Shown: positions 12,470 through 26,399 of the stretch, one piece after another
Position numbering within the stretch: position 1 is the first letter of the stretch
Layout of the letters: every line of letters starts with the position of its first letter
Origin: Liolophura sinensis
Lineage: Eukaryota; Mollusca; Polyplacophora; Chitonida; Chitonidae
Direction of reading: 5' to 3'
Length of the DNA stretch: 64,000 nucleotides
Assembly: GCF_032854445.1 (NCBI RefSeq)
Contig: NC_088302.1
Location: forward strand, 49,198,046-49,262,045
The notes under the pieces: model-generated
Database searches by the model: none
What the model was told of the DNA's origin: nothing
The model's input: only the letters and a program-made list of their open reading frames with translations
Made by a program: the position numbers and the translations under genes

Positions 12470-12497
12470 ATTAATCAATTGATTGATTGATTGATTG
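12470..12497. repeat. (ATTG)n simple repeat
   Basis: A short run of ATTG units. A similar GATTGATTGATTGATG run sits near 30.6 kb. Confidence 0.7.
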
Positions 12498-12639
12498 TTT
12501 GGTGATGTGTGTGAGATATCGGCCTGCAGCTAGCAGACTGGCGTATTTTCTACCGATGTACAAATCGAACATAAAGCCTGGTTCACATCGCTTTATCGCA
12601 ATGATAATGTATTGATCGTGTTGACATGACAAGCGGTCG

Positions 12640-13110
12640 TGTTTAACCCTCTGACAGCAATGGTGTCGACAGGCGGAGCGATTGCTCTGGCTGAGCGATC
12701 GCTGGCGGTCTACACCCGTCGCTTCTCAAGTCAGCTAGAAGCCCACAAGAGAAAGTAACGGGCCAGTGCCTGCCTGATGCACTTCCCGTTAGCACCATCG
12801 GCCGATCCGTCTTCCAAGGGAAGAATTACAGCACTGCGAGCCCCCAAACTCCAAATGAATAGCTGATCTTAAAGAGAACGGACAGTGCATGAACGATTGA
12901 TCTGGCTTTGATACATTGCAGTCATGTTGGAGTAGCTGTTAGGTTGCTAACCCTTGGCACACATCGCCCTCTGCGCTCCAGGGCCAGCCAACGTGTCACG
13001 AGGAAATAGTCACCCTCCTCAGTTTTCGGTAATGTCATTTCAACTTCCCGTGCACGCTAATTCGTTGATTTCCTGTCCGCTGATTTCGCCGTCAGATAAG
13101 TTATAAACTT
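12640..13110. other. GC-richer non-coding block
   Basis: This stretch has noticeably more G, C and CpG than its surroundings (for example GCGGAGCGATTGC, GAGCGATCGCTGGCG). No open frame of use runs through it. It could be a conserved regulatory element, but I cannot test that without another genome. Confidence 0.3.
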
Positions 13111-13867
13111 GTCGTCACGTGTCAAAGAGCGCGGATTGCTTCCTAATGCACGCTATGGAATATTTCCATGCATTTTCCACAACTGAATTTTACAGTCTGT
13201 CCGCTTGGTTAGAAGTAGTTGTAAAGGGCTGTTTATTTCTACACCAAGTGTTAAAGGTCGGCTTTAATTACCCAAAAGCCGATTCGATGGAAATTGTTTA
13301 ATATAACCTAATTTAACCCTGACCATAGATCTTGATGAGCAATTGGACGTCAGCTAACACGTGACCGTACAAGGCAATCGCACGCAGGAGATTTCCACGA
13401 ACTTCATTTTGGCTGCTGTGTAATACGTACTTTTTGTGTGGCGTTTCACTGTAAAGAATACTATTGCAAGCATTTTGGAATGCTACCGCCTGGATAACTG
13501 TACACATAATTGATTTTTGCAAAAGCTCTTTTCTTAAAGAAATAAACATGAAGAAGGAGAGACCAATAAACATGAATCAAAATTGCCACGAGTTAATTCT
13601 GTAAGAGTTCAAAGGAAGAACATCAAATCAGCTCCCACATTTATTTTAAGTTGGTTTAGGTTCTTAAGGCTTTTTCCACGTGAGAATCAAAATACCTTCT
13701 TGTTGGAATCTTATTGTCAAAAGGGAGGTGAAAATGAAATTACTTGATGTTAACCTTGAAGTCTTTCTACAAGGCTTTTTGATTGCACGCAGTGGACAAA
13801 TCTCAAGACAAAAATGGTTTATGTAGCGCATTATTAAAATGTGTCATATTTCAAATAGCTCTTTGTC

Positions 13868-14050
13868 GATCAGTTCCCTGGTTCAAATCCAGGCCTCGCT
13901 GGTATGATATGGGCTGTACGTCAATACCTGACGAAGAGAGGGGTGGCTTTCCTCTGGTGGTTTCTTTTGCCCACTCATGAACATGACGTCCGTCATACAA
14001 GTGAAATATTCTAGAGTACTGTATGATGTGAAACCCCAATAAGATAAATA
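13868..14050 (+). mobile_element. diverged tRNA-derived SINE with a clear T-arm-like B box
   Basis: CCTGGTTCAAATCCAGG at about 13878 forms a perfect five-base-pair T-stem around a B-box loop. A core with TGGCTTTCCTCTGGTGG follows, then the 3' domain CATACAAGTGAAATATTC and a GATAAATAA end. The head resembles a tRNA T arm more closely than the young copies do, but no A box or acceptor stem was found, so it is not a tRNA gene. Confidence 0.6.
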
Positions 14051-14419
14051 ACCTACTACTCTATACCGTTTATGATCTACACATAACATTAGCCTGTGTA
14101 TACTCTGTGTACTGTACAGAAAAACTGACATTTCTATCAGTATGTATAAATATTGATATGTTTGAAAAGCGCCTCATATATGCTCAAAACACAAGAGTAA
14201 TCTGTGCCACCCTCCATGCAAGGGACAGAAGCAATGACAATTTGCGCTTTTGAGATTTTTGTGACTATCATTGATAACCCTGACTCAAACAGAAATGATA
14301 AAGCAAGATTACAGCTGAAACTAATGTTTAGCTTTAGATTCGTTTTATCAAAATGCTTTTTTTATTGTATTTATGTGATAACCATCACACCTAGTCTCAA
14401 TGATAAACTTTATAATTGA

Positions 14420-15839
14420 ACAACCCCAATAACGGCCATCTGAAACAGTCCAACACAGTTAAAATAATCCTCCGACGAAAATTAAACCATTCTTTACAAT
14501 AGTTTTCAAAGTTGCCACGCTCCCTGTGTTTGTTTTCTCGTTTTTTCTTGATTAGTTAATTGATGGCTATTTACTGCGGGAATTATTTCACTCGTATGCT
14601 AGGTGAATGACGGACTGTTATACAGCATGTGGTACCTTATATATTTTCAGTGCTGCATAACTGATGAATCATGCGGATGATACCAGACTGACGCCCCATA
14701 TACTCTCAGGAGAACCACCTGAAGCATTTCAAACCTGTATATATAGCCCTAACCCTAACGCTTGACCTTACCCACACATGTCCCTCGGTGCCCTACTCGA
14801 TCTAATGGGTTCTTTCGGAAGGTGCGATTCGACACATGTTAAACGATATCGCGAATCCAGTTCTCGCTTGTTTAAATCTAGTACCCGTTTTTCCAGCCCA
14901 TATTGAATTCATCCACGAGTCAATATACACGCGTTACTTTTTTCACTAGAAGGAATGGTTGATCTAAAATTACGTTTGCGATGAGGTGAGTATTTGTATG
15001 AACTACTTTCTTAACTCAACGAAGTATGTATTCTGGGTATCATCAATACTCATGATGTCACGGACACAAATACTTCTGAGTTATGGATGGCCAGGCCCCG
15101 GGGTTACGAAGCGATTTTATTCTTTCAAATCGCTTTAAAACTGTTATCTCTTATGTAATATCAAAATGTAGCTTTACAATGTAAATTGTGGGTAAGTTAT
15201 TGTAAAACAAATTTCAGCTAACGGACACGAACACACCAAATTTAACGTAAATTGAAATGTTGGCTTAGATCTAAGATCGCTTCGTGATGCTGGGACCTGT
15301 TAATTTAACTTTAGCTGCATAGTTACAGAATGTTTATAAAAGTTATTTTGTTACGATTTTTGTTGCACAATTTGGAAAACCTGACGAAATTCAGACGCGC
15401 GCACTTACCACGGCTGTGCAACGACGGTCTTGATATCTTTGTATTTATTGGCATCACATCACACCATAAATACATGATGAGAGATTTTCCAGCGTCGAAT
15501 ATTGCAAGAGAATTGTGTTGATTCTGATAAACGATCTACCTAGCTATATTTCATTGAGCCCCAGTTAAATACGACATCACGAACTTTTTAAGTTACATTT
15601 GTAATATCACTAATAACTTTATGGTCATTTGTGAGAAATCCATCAAAATTTGAAGATTATCAATTTCTCTAAACGTCATAAAAATTGTGCAAAAGAGGTC
15701 GGACATCGTTCGTCAATGATGACAAAGTTATATTTGGGATGACCCGCAGTGGACTGTATGTGGTCTCTGGGGAGATCGAAGGCTCCATCTAAGGCTGGCA
15801 AACTCAAATGTACGATGTCAGTAGAACTCGGATTATTTA
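14420..15839. other. intergenic, nothing recognised
   Basis: No exon, repeat or RNA gene that I can support. Short tracts near 14.75 kb (CCCTAACCCTAACGC) look like a chance telomere-like motif. Confidence 0.4.
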
Positions 15840-16480
15840 GAAGCAGACAAGCGCGGGGTATTTAACGCTTGTGTTTATTGGGTTTTGGTAACTATTAGTG
15901 CTAGGCGGAATGATCATCACCTTGTAGTGACAAGTCCTCAGAGACCTCTTCGGCGCAGTAATACAATTACCACCGGGCACTCGTCTTGATCTGACGCTCA
16001 CTGGCTCGCTACCGCGTTCCCAGTCTCGCTACAACAAATTAACTTTGGTCCCGAGCAAGTGCTGAAATCGATGTCTAATCCGATAAAGATGTTTTCGCGT
16101 CCACACTCCTGTAATTCATTCTACAAATAATTACATTCCCACATGCTAACATACTATTAATCACAGAGAACGACCTCGTCCGACCGAAGCACGACCAAAG
16201 ATGGCGGAGTTTTTAAGACGGAGTCTATGATAGGTCACGTGGCACGAGGCATCTGTCCGGCAGCGCTCATCTCGAGCGCACGTGCGCGCGCAGTATCATG
16301 GCCGCGCTCGGTTACAACAGCTACCCTCTATTAGGTTAATTTCAATTTTATACAAGACGGACAACAAATTAAACGTCGTGTAAGAGAATTAAACGTGCCT
16401 AGATGCATAGCTGCACCCATCTGTGGTGGCCTGTGTCGAGGCATTGTCTTCGGTAGCACGTCGCACAACTTCTTTTTAGC
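15840..16480. promoter_or_regulatory. CpG-rich block, candidate promoter
   Basis: The densest CpG cluster in the window is at about 16.16-16.32 kb, with roughly twenty CpGs in 150 bases including CACGTGCGCGCGCAG. It contains AAGATGGCGG (16198-16207), the core typical of YY1-type promoter sites, and a second ATGGCCGCG at 16298. The ATG at 16298 opens only 13 codons before TAA. A weak donor (TTAG/GTTAAT) lies inside, so a very short first coding exon is possible but unsupported. No downstream exon was found. Confidence 0.35.
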
Positions 16481-16799
16481 CGATCAAAGTGTCACCGGTT
16501 AAGTGATAATAACAACGTTAATCTGACAATTGCCATCGCGTGAAAATGAACAGACCTTGACAAAACATTGACTCAGCGATGTCTATCGGCAGTTTGTGGA
16601 TACCCTCTCGCCTTTACTGGTGGCACAGTGGCGCTGCGGAGAGACTCAAATTGAATTGACACTGAGCGATCTATATCCTTGTTACGAATAATCTGCCCCA
16701 GGATGGCATTAGTCCCAATGAAAGTACAACGAGGACGATACTGTGTGCAATTTATCAGCGAGTCTGTGTCAAATAGTCCCTCCACCATCTCTGTAAATC

Positions 16800-19700
16800 T
16801 CCTTGTCTTTACATTATCGCCTTCAGAACTGTGTACATATTTGCATTAAAAAAACATTTTCAGGAAAAACACCTCTTTTGTTAATACATTTACATTTTCC
16901 GTCTTGGTGAAAGATGAATGTATCATCAAATACTTGAGAAAACAACAACAGTTATATTCAGAAGAAGCACATATAGTCTGTAGTGACCACTAATACGTAC
17001 ATTCTAACAAAATTGCAGTCGTTTTTAAGAGCTCTTTTAATCTAGATTTTAAAAAATAATACTTGAATCAGAGAATTATTTATAGCTGATAGGCACATTT
17101 TCACACATTCAGGAGGACTACATGTTCTAAGAAAAGGTTTATAAAGAAATGAATTTTCTAGATTGGCTTATAGAGGAATACACTGAGCCCCAGTGGCGTA
17201 GAGGTGAAGTATGGTGTAATTCTGTTCAGTGCAGTTGTTGAATAGAACTGAATACTCTAAAAAAAAAAACCAAAAACAAAAAAAAAAAAAAAAAATAACC
17301 CGGAAAATTCTCTCACCTACCCTAAAGTACAAAGTGGGGCTTTGTGTATTCATGTTGTTTGCTTTGTTGTACTATTGTGACATTTCTGTTAGATAAAATA
17401 TTGTGATGTGTCCGCGGAAGTTAAAAGTCATATAACGTAAACAAATTATATTATACTTATCATGTTATCTTGAGAGATTTTTACAATAACTTTTACAAGA
17501 CATGCAGATAAAATGAAAGTTTCTTGTGTGTAACTATTTTAATAATATTGACGTCAATCTCCTCAAGTTCTCTGTTTAAAAAATTAATTCAGTTATATGA
17601 CTTAAAATATTAGAAGGAAATAATTTTTATCTCCTAAAAATTGGCTTGTCTCCGGAACATGAATAGGGCATTTTGAATTTATGCCAAAATGATGGTGACT
17701 AATCAATCTTTCTATTCTGTGTACACGAGTGAAAAGCTGACATTTGATTTTTCTTTCTTCAGAATACTTGTTGAGCCATGCTCATCAGCTCAACCGGCTA
17801 TAAGCAGAGTTTTGCATGAATGCGTGTATTTATGCAAATGAAACCATGTTTAGCATCTATTGTTATCAGCTGAACTCCAGTCGATTGATGTTTTCTTGCA
17901 GGGTCTACCCGATATAACACAAGATGTGAATATGAATTATCATAAAATGATGAGAAGTCATAAATGTCACTCTTCTTTTATGCACAAGATTGTGTGTCAG
18001 TTAGCAAATGGCCATACTCATTCGATGAAACCCGTATGGGGGATGATCAGAAACGTAAGGTTATTTATAAACACACACACATAAAAGAGAAAATAATTTA
18101 TATATGACAACACCTTTCAACGGCGAAAAGTTGTATAGTCAGAAAAATGACACTTTGGAAACTAAAAAATCTTCAACAGTCAAGTTTTCAGTAACTGACA
18201 CGTAAAGCTGTGTACTTCAGTGACAACTCTTTCGCCAGGTAATTGTTCAATAGGTTTTACAGTAACGTGGTCATTATAATCACTGCAGCAAACATTAGTG
18301 TCTGGTCGTGCTAAGCACAAGATTTGTGACCTGTCTTGTACACTTTTGTGTCCCTGGAGTATCTATTGCCCCTCCCTGCTTCCACTTGTTGTGTTATATC
18401 ACCTTAACGGGATTTGGCGACACTTCTCAAGTGGCTAAGCCTATAGCTGGTGTTATAATCGCCTAGTTGTCAGCACACAGCCCCCATGGTGATCTCAATT
18501 ACTCTACCTTCATTTTTTCCTTTGACTACTACTGCTTATTCCATTAAGAGAGTTTAACAACTTTTGTAATCCTATCCGCAGGCGCTGACCTTTCTTCACC
18601 AATATTTCCTCAAGGACGTAGCAGTCATTAGGAAATCTAGCACTACGTCCCAAGACACTCCCCTAAAATGTTTATCTTTCCTTAGGGATCACTTAACGAA
18701 TTTACTGGGCTCTTTTTTTCAAGCTCGTATTTTGCAAATAAAATCCCCCTATTCTCAGCAAACAGATTCACATTTCCCTAGACCGCAGGTGTGATATCCA
18801 CCCAGCCATGGCCATGCGAAAAAGTTCGATTCCCCAAAGTGTTCTCCTGTAGAGAAGACTGAAAAGGCACAGTCACGCGGAAAAGGTAGGAAGCAGTTAC
18901 TGGCTGCCATCTTCAAGATACCATGACACAAAGATGGCGGACAAACAAAACACGGAGAGCAGAGCCATTGTCTCCCTCTGCTGCTGTTTGGTATGAATCC
19001 CACCCAGAGGGAACAGACTGAGCCAGTATCAACATAAAATCTTTTATTGAAAAACATAAAAGGAAAAAATACGATACATTACAAACATCTGTGATTCTCT
19101 ACAGCTTCCCTGCATGTACTGTTCTACTGTTCGCTGTGATGAGCATGAGTTCTGTTGGAGAGGTGGACAAGTATAGGACCTGTGAAGCTTTACAAATACT
19201 AAATAATAAAAAGCCGCTTTAAAATATGAAATATAGAAATAATATGCCGCTGAAAACGAATATCTCACATCACAGCTTAAAAATTAACTGGTGACATGCA
19301 TGGAACAAGGCTTCAGTGGCTTTACTTGATTAAAAGACAAAAAGTCACTGGGTATTTGTTGGGCAAGTACGAGGACATCTATAGTTACCCATTTAGGTAA
19401 CAAGAATGACCCTTGCTTTAATTTCTTGTTATCAGGGTGAACCTGACAGCGTTAGCTGTTTGGAGGTACTTACAAAGACATAGAGTTGTTCCTTAAATGG
19501 ATCGATTAATCACTCGATAAACCAATTCATACGTTAACCAATCCATCAGTCAGTTAATCAATAATTCATCTATTCAATATTATAATTAATTATATCAATA
19601 AAGCGATACACCAAATTTAAGTAAGGAAATAATTTTCTTGAACTGGGCGCAAAACTACGTGCTAGTTTTATCTTCTATGACTTATATTGGCAGATCAGGG

Positions 19701-20430
19701 TGTCAAATCGACGTGACACATGAAAATGTATTTGAAAAAATAAATATTAACATATTTATGTCCGATATATAACATATAAAGTTTCCACTGGCGATAAAAT
19801 GATCACTGAGAAAAGTTTTACACACAGCTGATACACGTAAAATAATTTGAATAGATTTATTGCTGTCACAGACTAGTATATCCTTCGAAATGTTTCTCAA
19901 AGGCGTACCCTTTTCTCACTTGCAATCTCGTGTATATTACCCATAACTTTTCTGATAGACTGGTCAGTTTTATTATCAGAAAGAATCTCAATAAAAATTA
20001 CTCAGCTGTGGTCGCACACAGAGCTCACCATATTTTCTCTTCAGCAGATGTGGACGATAAAGAAAAGCACTCAAGACAAACAGGACTACAAGCAAATATG
20101 ACACAAAGGCTTCTAAGTGAGTCCATGGCCGTCTCCGTGCTATAGTAATGTTTTATATGCTCCCGTTCCTTTATTCTGTGGAATAATATCCTATAAATAC
20201 CAATTCATGTAGAAGTGCCGTGGCTTTGGACTCATAAAGATCAATTGTAGAACAAAGAAAACAGTGGCGTTTGCCAAATTCCTATTCATCAGCTCAGGGT
20301 TTTTAAAACGCCGTCTCTATTTACTCACACAACTTCAATTGTTACCAAATGCGAAGGTTTAATCTTTGGTTATTTATACGAATCAAAATAATCTCCGTAG
20401 TAAGCAAGCAAAAAGCTCAGTAAGGCGTTA
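16800..20430. other. intergenic, no gene seen
   Basis: AT-rich sequence including an A-rich tract at about 17261-17296. The small open frames show no splice pairing or known motif. No SINE copies of the common family are present. Confidence 0.4.
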
Positions 20431-20439
20431 AGGTTGGAG

Positions 20440-21500
20440 TCTCTGGCGCTTTGGGTCTGTGTCCTTAAACGAAGCGCACATCCTCCTCGTTTGAGGCCTA
20501 CGTCAAAAGCCATTCAGAGCGTCAGTAGCTAATGGTAAAATCAGCATGCTGCTCCACGCCGACTCCAGGCTGCGCCGACAAGCGACGGATGTTGAGAAAG
20601 AGCTTTCGCTGCTTCACTCGCCACATTTCAGAGAACAGTAAATATTTGAGAAAATATGTGGTCATTTACACAAGCCTCCTCTCTTCTCTTTTTCAATGAG
20701 GTAAATTGATTTAGTGTTGAAGTGTGCAAGACGGAGAAGCGGAAATAGTTTCCTCAAAAGTCCCCTTCCATTCAGCCGCCAGTATTCTTGCTTTAATGCG
20801 TCCCTGCCTCAGCGATTGAAGCCCTTTAAGTCTGAAAAATCAATGTTGAAATACATTCGCTGTATCTTTTAGCCTAGCCCTTCCTCCCATTGACACCCCA
20901 TTACAATGAGTATGCTCCCGCATTTTAATTGCTGTTTCTCGTTAAATCCCTTATAATGAAGAGCCCGACCGTCCGACACTCGACCGCTTCTATGCAACTC
21001 ACTGATTTCGGGAGCGTACAAACAAGCTGCTCGCAAGCAACGAGGGTTTTCTTTTTTGCCTCCAAGAGCGAGAGTTGTTGTCCATTTCCGTGGGCAAATT
21101 ATCGGGTGTTGTTTATTCAAAATCGGCGGAAAATACAGAAAAACAGTCCAATAGGTTTAGAATTCTCTCAACACAGCGGAAGGTGTGTGCGAAATGATCG
21201 GTCCAGTGACCTGCCAATTTACGCCGCCAAACACTGAGACAAAAACGGAGAGCTGGTGAGGAAGGTGGTGGCCCCGGTATCCAGGCGCCCACCTCGTGAA
21301 CAGATTGCCGCAGAGAAAACTTTCTCTGCAATTGGCTGTCATCACTTTGTAATTAAATTCTTTTATTCGCGGTGAAGAGATAGCGGGCAGAATCCACACG
21401 GACATTATTTGGAGGAGCTTGCAGCATGATCTCTCATTTAGAGTATCACTGAACCCTGAACGCGGACCTGGGCGACAGCGCAAACACTGAAAATCGCTGT
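20440..21500. promoter_or_regulatory. GC-richer block upstream of FoxB, candidate regulatory DNA
   Basis: Base composition rises relative to its flanks and CpGs are frequent (for example CCCGACCGTCCGACACTCGACCG near 20.97 kb). Overlapping open frames of 72-115 residues on both strands are what few stops in GC-richer DNA would give; none has a recognisable motif. Being about 5.5-6.5 kb upstream of the FoxB start, it could hold an enhancer. This is inference only. Confidence 0.25.
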
Positions 21501-21775
21501 CCATTGTCTTTCAAATTTATACAATTATCACCCATACAGAAGTAATTCTGAAATCCTGTCGCAATTAAAGGGCAAAGCCAAATGATATTTTTGTTGCTTA
21601 TCTGAAACAAAATAGGATTAGAGTAAACGAATACAGCTTTAAGAGAAATTTTACAATATAAATATAGTATGATTTCAGAACTGGAGGCGTTTCGTGGGAA
21701 TTGAATGTGGCATGCAGTTAAGGAAATGATTTCACCTGGAAATTATAAACCACGCAATTTGGACAATAGAACTTG

Positions 21776-21831
21776 CGCATTGAGGTGCCATAAAGGAACA
21801 ATGCATTGAGGTGCCAATAAAGGAACAGATC
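21776..21831 (+). repeat. 26-bp tandem duplication
   Basis: GCATTGAGGTGCCATAAAGG followed by AACAAT, then repeated once as GCATTGAGGTGCCAATAAAGG. A two-copy direct repeat. Confidence 0.75.
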
Positions 21832-21834
21832 CGA

Positions 21835-24689
21835 TCCTTTGGAAGCCTACTACGCGACGATGCATTCTTTATTATTGTGACTGGGGAAATTTGAATTAAG
21901 ATGTATACTTAATTGTAATATGCACTCAGCAAAGTTGTACTGGATTATATAATACCTAAGTAAATATTTTTAATACCACAGATGCCAATAGCAAGCCCAT
22001 CTAAAAATAAATGGAGGTAAAAGTGATACATATAAATATATGAATATATTTCTTGTTTTTTTCCCCTCAAATTTCCAAATTCTGGAGATATTTCGCATAC
22101 AGAGGAATGTAACATGCCTGTGCAATTGTTTTCACAGTGCTTGTATATTTGCAATATTGACATGCCACGATTTTGTCTGCAATTTATAAAAATGTTTTAA
22201 AACCTAAGTTTCTCCTGAGAACATCGTTTAATCTAAATAGGGATATCAATAATCAGAGGAAGGATTAACGTCAATGGATTATCGCTGATACATTTGGGCT
22301 AAAGCGATTACGTTAATCCCAAAAGAGGAAGCTTTCAACACTTTTTGAGTTGTGTATACGGTGTTATGTATTTGTCTGAAATGGGAAAAAGATTTTAAAG
22401 TTTGTTGACGTTTTACCTGTTGAGACAAACTGAAAACAAATACGTGTTTTTAATGAATGGTTGTCGGTAGAATAAGTGGTGAATTTACCAGTTGACTGAG
22501 CATTATAGGGCTAACTTGGGCGGTCCGCGCTAACAGTGTCTATTTGTAGGCTGGAGTTACTGGGGTCCTCTCAACACCAGGGGGTCCGAAACCTAACACC
22601 GCCCCTTCGGGATCGTATCACAGGGGAACAAATTTGATGGTGCGGTCATATAAAGGCTCAGGGGCGAAAACGGAGGTATATACACTATTTTAATATGTCG
22701 TCCTACTTTTATTAGTGATATTAATTGAACAGCGGCAATGCAAACGAATAAATCAAATGATCGCATCAGATCTAACCATTTTATTCAATGCGGGCTTTAA
22801 GATTAAGCCTGTAACTGGGACCTACACACCTGCGTGAGCAAATAATCTCAGAAAAACCACCGCTTTCTTTCAAAATATTTAAAATATTTTTGTACAATGA
22901 CAGTATAGCTAGGTCACATGTCAGCCTCGGTTCCAGTGATTTAAAATGCAATGTAACTTAAAAACTGGTGCTCAGATCTTTAACTTTTCCGTTAAATCCA
23001 GGTAGTCCTACATAGGTCTAAACCATAGAGTGTATATATATAGCGTTGACAGATATTAGATGAGATTACAGCCTTTGTTGCCAAGACTATACCTCTGTGT
23101 TCTTGTCACATGTGAGCTATTTTTACCATACGAAAATGTATGCCTAAGCCGAATGTACTCAATCTCCCAGTCCATCAGACTATCAATATTATAAAATACT
23201 ACCAGTAAGTCAGATCATCAAAAACAAGAGTGTCTGTTAAAAAACTCTTTCGTTTCATATACAGAAGCGTGTTCTGAACAGTCGAGTCTTCATCGCATCA
23301 TCGAAAAATGCTTAAGAGAAATGGTTACATGTTTCTTAGTGCTTTGTAGTATAAATCATTACATCTATGGTAATTTACTACCTGTATAGTTTGGAAACAC
23401 TAAATATTTAAACTACGAACACCTTCGTCACTTTTTCACACCGTTGGCATGTATAGTTTTCATGCAGCTTTAGTAGTCAGTATATAGTCTTAGTAATATT
23501 TCAGAAATGGTCTAAACTGTAATAAGTTTTGCGATAGACTTTTGCACAGTAGTTTTTCGCTGCTCACAGGTTTATAGAAACATTTTAGTGGAGCTCTTTT
23601 ATTGATCATAAAACGTAAACTAAATGATTCGTAAATATTCTCTCGTTCAGTGTGGCACCCAATGCCCCCATATAAAAAGTAGCTTATAAATAATAAAAAA
23701 AAACACTGGCATTTTTTGTAATAATTTTTAAAAGTGTGTCAGAACCTTAGATTTTAGTGTATTATAGAATATGATTGAACTGATTCGAAATTGTTTTGTT
23801 TGTCTGATTAAATTATTAAATGAGGTGTCCAAACTACATGCATTTAAGTTCTCCACACACTTGGGTAAAATTGTTTTCTGTCGGGATATACATTCACCAG
23901 CGTTGGAATAAAAAATGATCAGAAGGGATGAAAACTTATGTCTTATTCATGATACATTATAGACAATATTCTAGACACAGTAGGAAATAGCTTGTATTTT
24001 ATTAGAGCATAGGCCATGTATTTGTAGAACTGTCTTTCTTAAGATTTGGGGCAAGTTTAAGTTTGGGTGTCTCGACTTCTTTATATACTGACGGAGCATA
24101 GGTGTATCACATCTTTATAGCATGAATGTAAAGCTTTCTGACAGACAGAATACCACGTATAGAGACTTTTATCATTGTAACAGAGGACATGGACATTGTG
24201 GTAAATACACAGGCTTTGGCTTCATCTACATTTCACATCTACTATGTACAGCGCTGAATTATAAATCGTCTATTTACCAAAGTAAAAGCCGTAAATGATC
24301 TTGCTGAACACTCCAATGCATCTCAGTGTAACAGCTGTGCAAATTACAGTTAAATGCATTTGTATTGATTTGTAAGCGGTGTTTAAGCCTTTGCGATTTC
24401 AAAATAATAACGTATTACTTGAAGAGTTTCCACGATGTTTGGTCCGGATCGATTTCAAATGATCACTGATATGTAATCAAACATAGTTAGTGGCCTAATA
24501 ATTTATTGCAAGTTTTACTCCGTTCGTTTTCAGAACGTTAGTCAGCATTATGTCACCCACGGATTGGTTAATGTAAATGAAACCTGTTATTAGCTATCGA
24601 TAACCTTGCGCATCTGTATTAGACCACAGGTATATCACTTCTCTTTCATACATATGTATTGGGTGTTAAGTTTGTTAGGTGTACCCATC
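21835..24689. other. intergenic, nothing recognised
   Basis: AT-rich DNA upstream of FoxB with no exon or repeat I can support. Confidence 0.4.
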
Positions 24690-24735
24690 TCAGGTGTGTG
24701 GTTACCTCCGAGCTCTATCCGGTTTCCTCCACTCA
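24690..24735 (+). mobile_element. possible SINE core remnant
   Basis: GTTACCTCCGAGCTCTATCC followed by GGTTTCCTCCACTC resembles the GGGTTTCCCCCGGGCTCTGCC-GGTTTCCTCC core of the common SINE. It is the only hint of that family between 14.05 and 32.29 kb, and it is weak. Confidence 0.35.
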
Positions 24736-24739
24736 CTCA

Positions 24740-26399
24740 ACTGATAGTTACAAGAAGATATTAGAGTACTACTTATATATCGTATCATTCAGAAGAAACA
24801 ATCATCTGATCTAAATGACTAGCATATTTAAATTCGATAACTTTCGATTTTCTTTTTGGTTCCTTATAAATTCAGTTACTAATCGCAACATTGTCCACTA
24901 GAAACTTCAAGATAACATTTTAACAAAAAGAGGGCTCATTTGAGGTCGAACATAAAAAGACATTTATATGTCCCTTAAGAAGTTTTTGTACAAAGAAAAT
25001 GTCCAGGAAAGTCCTCGAACTAAGACCATGCCAATAAATACTTTGAGAACGACCATCAGAAGATATCAAGGACCACCATGTAAGGTCAATAACCACATTG
25101 CTACGTTATTGTTTGATGTGGTGGCGATACACCTAAGCATTTAGCAAATTAAATTTGTTCATATTTATTTATTTTTATTTGATATATATTCTATATATTT
25201 CTGCCCTCTCTACAATATGTATATGTAGAACTCACTACATAAATCAATAAACATGGGCTATATAGGCCATTATTTTGCGGGTCTAAATTCTCTTTATGAC
25301 GAAATACTACTATTAAATGATGCACATGAGCCAATGAGTAAATTTGTGATTAAAAAAAAATAAAAAAATCAGTGTCGCAGATTTTATGATTAAATGTTTG
25401 GAAACATTCATGTCGCGTAAAAAACAAATTTAGTTCGAAGCCTGTCACTGACAGTATACAAACAACCGGGGCATACCAAACGAGGTGTATCAGTAAATAT
25501 ATGTAGTTGTATACAACTTTAAGTATATAAATATTCAATATATTTTTATAAAACCGGTTAATAAATCAGTTGGTTTAATGTCACAAGATTTGGCCTAGTT
25601 TTCCTTTCACAGTTTCTTAAATAAACAGGCGAATATAAAGGTATAGGGCGAGTAAACCCAGTCCTGAAAACCATTCGTGTTGACAGTATCAATTCTCTGA
25701 AAGCTCAGAAAGACCGGCGATTCAGCTGCAGCGACAAAAGCCGCATTAGGGTGTCGATTTGAAGCGGTTAATTCGAGAATAATGCGTTGATACAACTGTC
25801 TCACCTTAGATCGGTTTGATTCCGCACATATACCGTCAAGTCCTTTGTCACGGGGCCCTCATGAATCTACCCGAGAATGGGACAACGTGGGTTTACAGCT
25901 GAAAGCCGTGTGAAGGGGGGAGAAGCATTCTACTAACAACAAAGTGTGCAATCATTTCGCGCCCATAGCTGGTCACCAGAAAGCCACTTTACAGTCTGAC
26001 TAAAGCTCATCTATATCTTCAATAGGTGCCAGCTACTAATCGCCGCACTGTCACCACAGCAGCGGTATTTATTTTTTTATCAATTACGCAAGAGAGATTA
26101 ATCCACTTATCGCCTCGTGTGTTGTATTACTACTGCGATAGATTATTTCCAGTCTCTTGGATTATCCTAGCTATACATGAGGAAAATTTGTTATTAAAAC
26201 TGGAAAACAAAACAAATATATTCCCTCACTTCGAAGAAAAAAAATGAAATGAAGTAATGATAAATTTTAATTGCCTAACGTCATAAACCGACTGAAATGT
26301 GTATATTTTTGACCACGATAACGACGGCACCGACCAGAGTCCAAACTATGAACTGACACTCCAAGCACCTCTTGAGTCTGCTATTCCATACATCTTTGC
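24740..26399. other. intergenic, nothing recognised
   Basis: No exon or repeat supported. Open frames at 25350-25538 (minus), 25607-25804 (minus) and 26026-26247 (plus) have no motif. Confidence 0.4.

Noticed and set aside
13877-13894. T-arm-like CCTGGTTCAAATCCAGG, possible tRNA gene
   Set aside because: No A box, anticodon arm or acceptor stem at the right distance; SINE sequence follows directly.
14740-14762. CCCTAACCCTAACGC, telomere-like repeat
   Set aside because: Only two units; chance or a tiny remnant, not an interstitial telomere.
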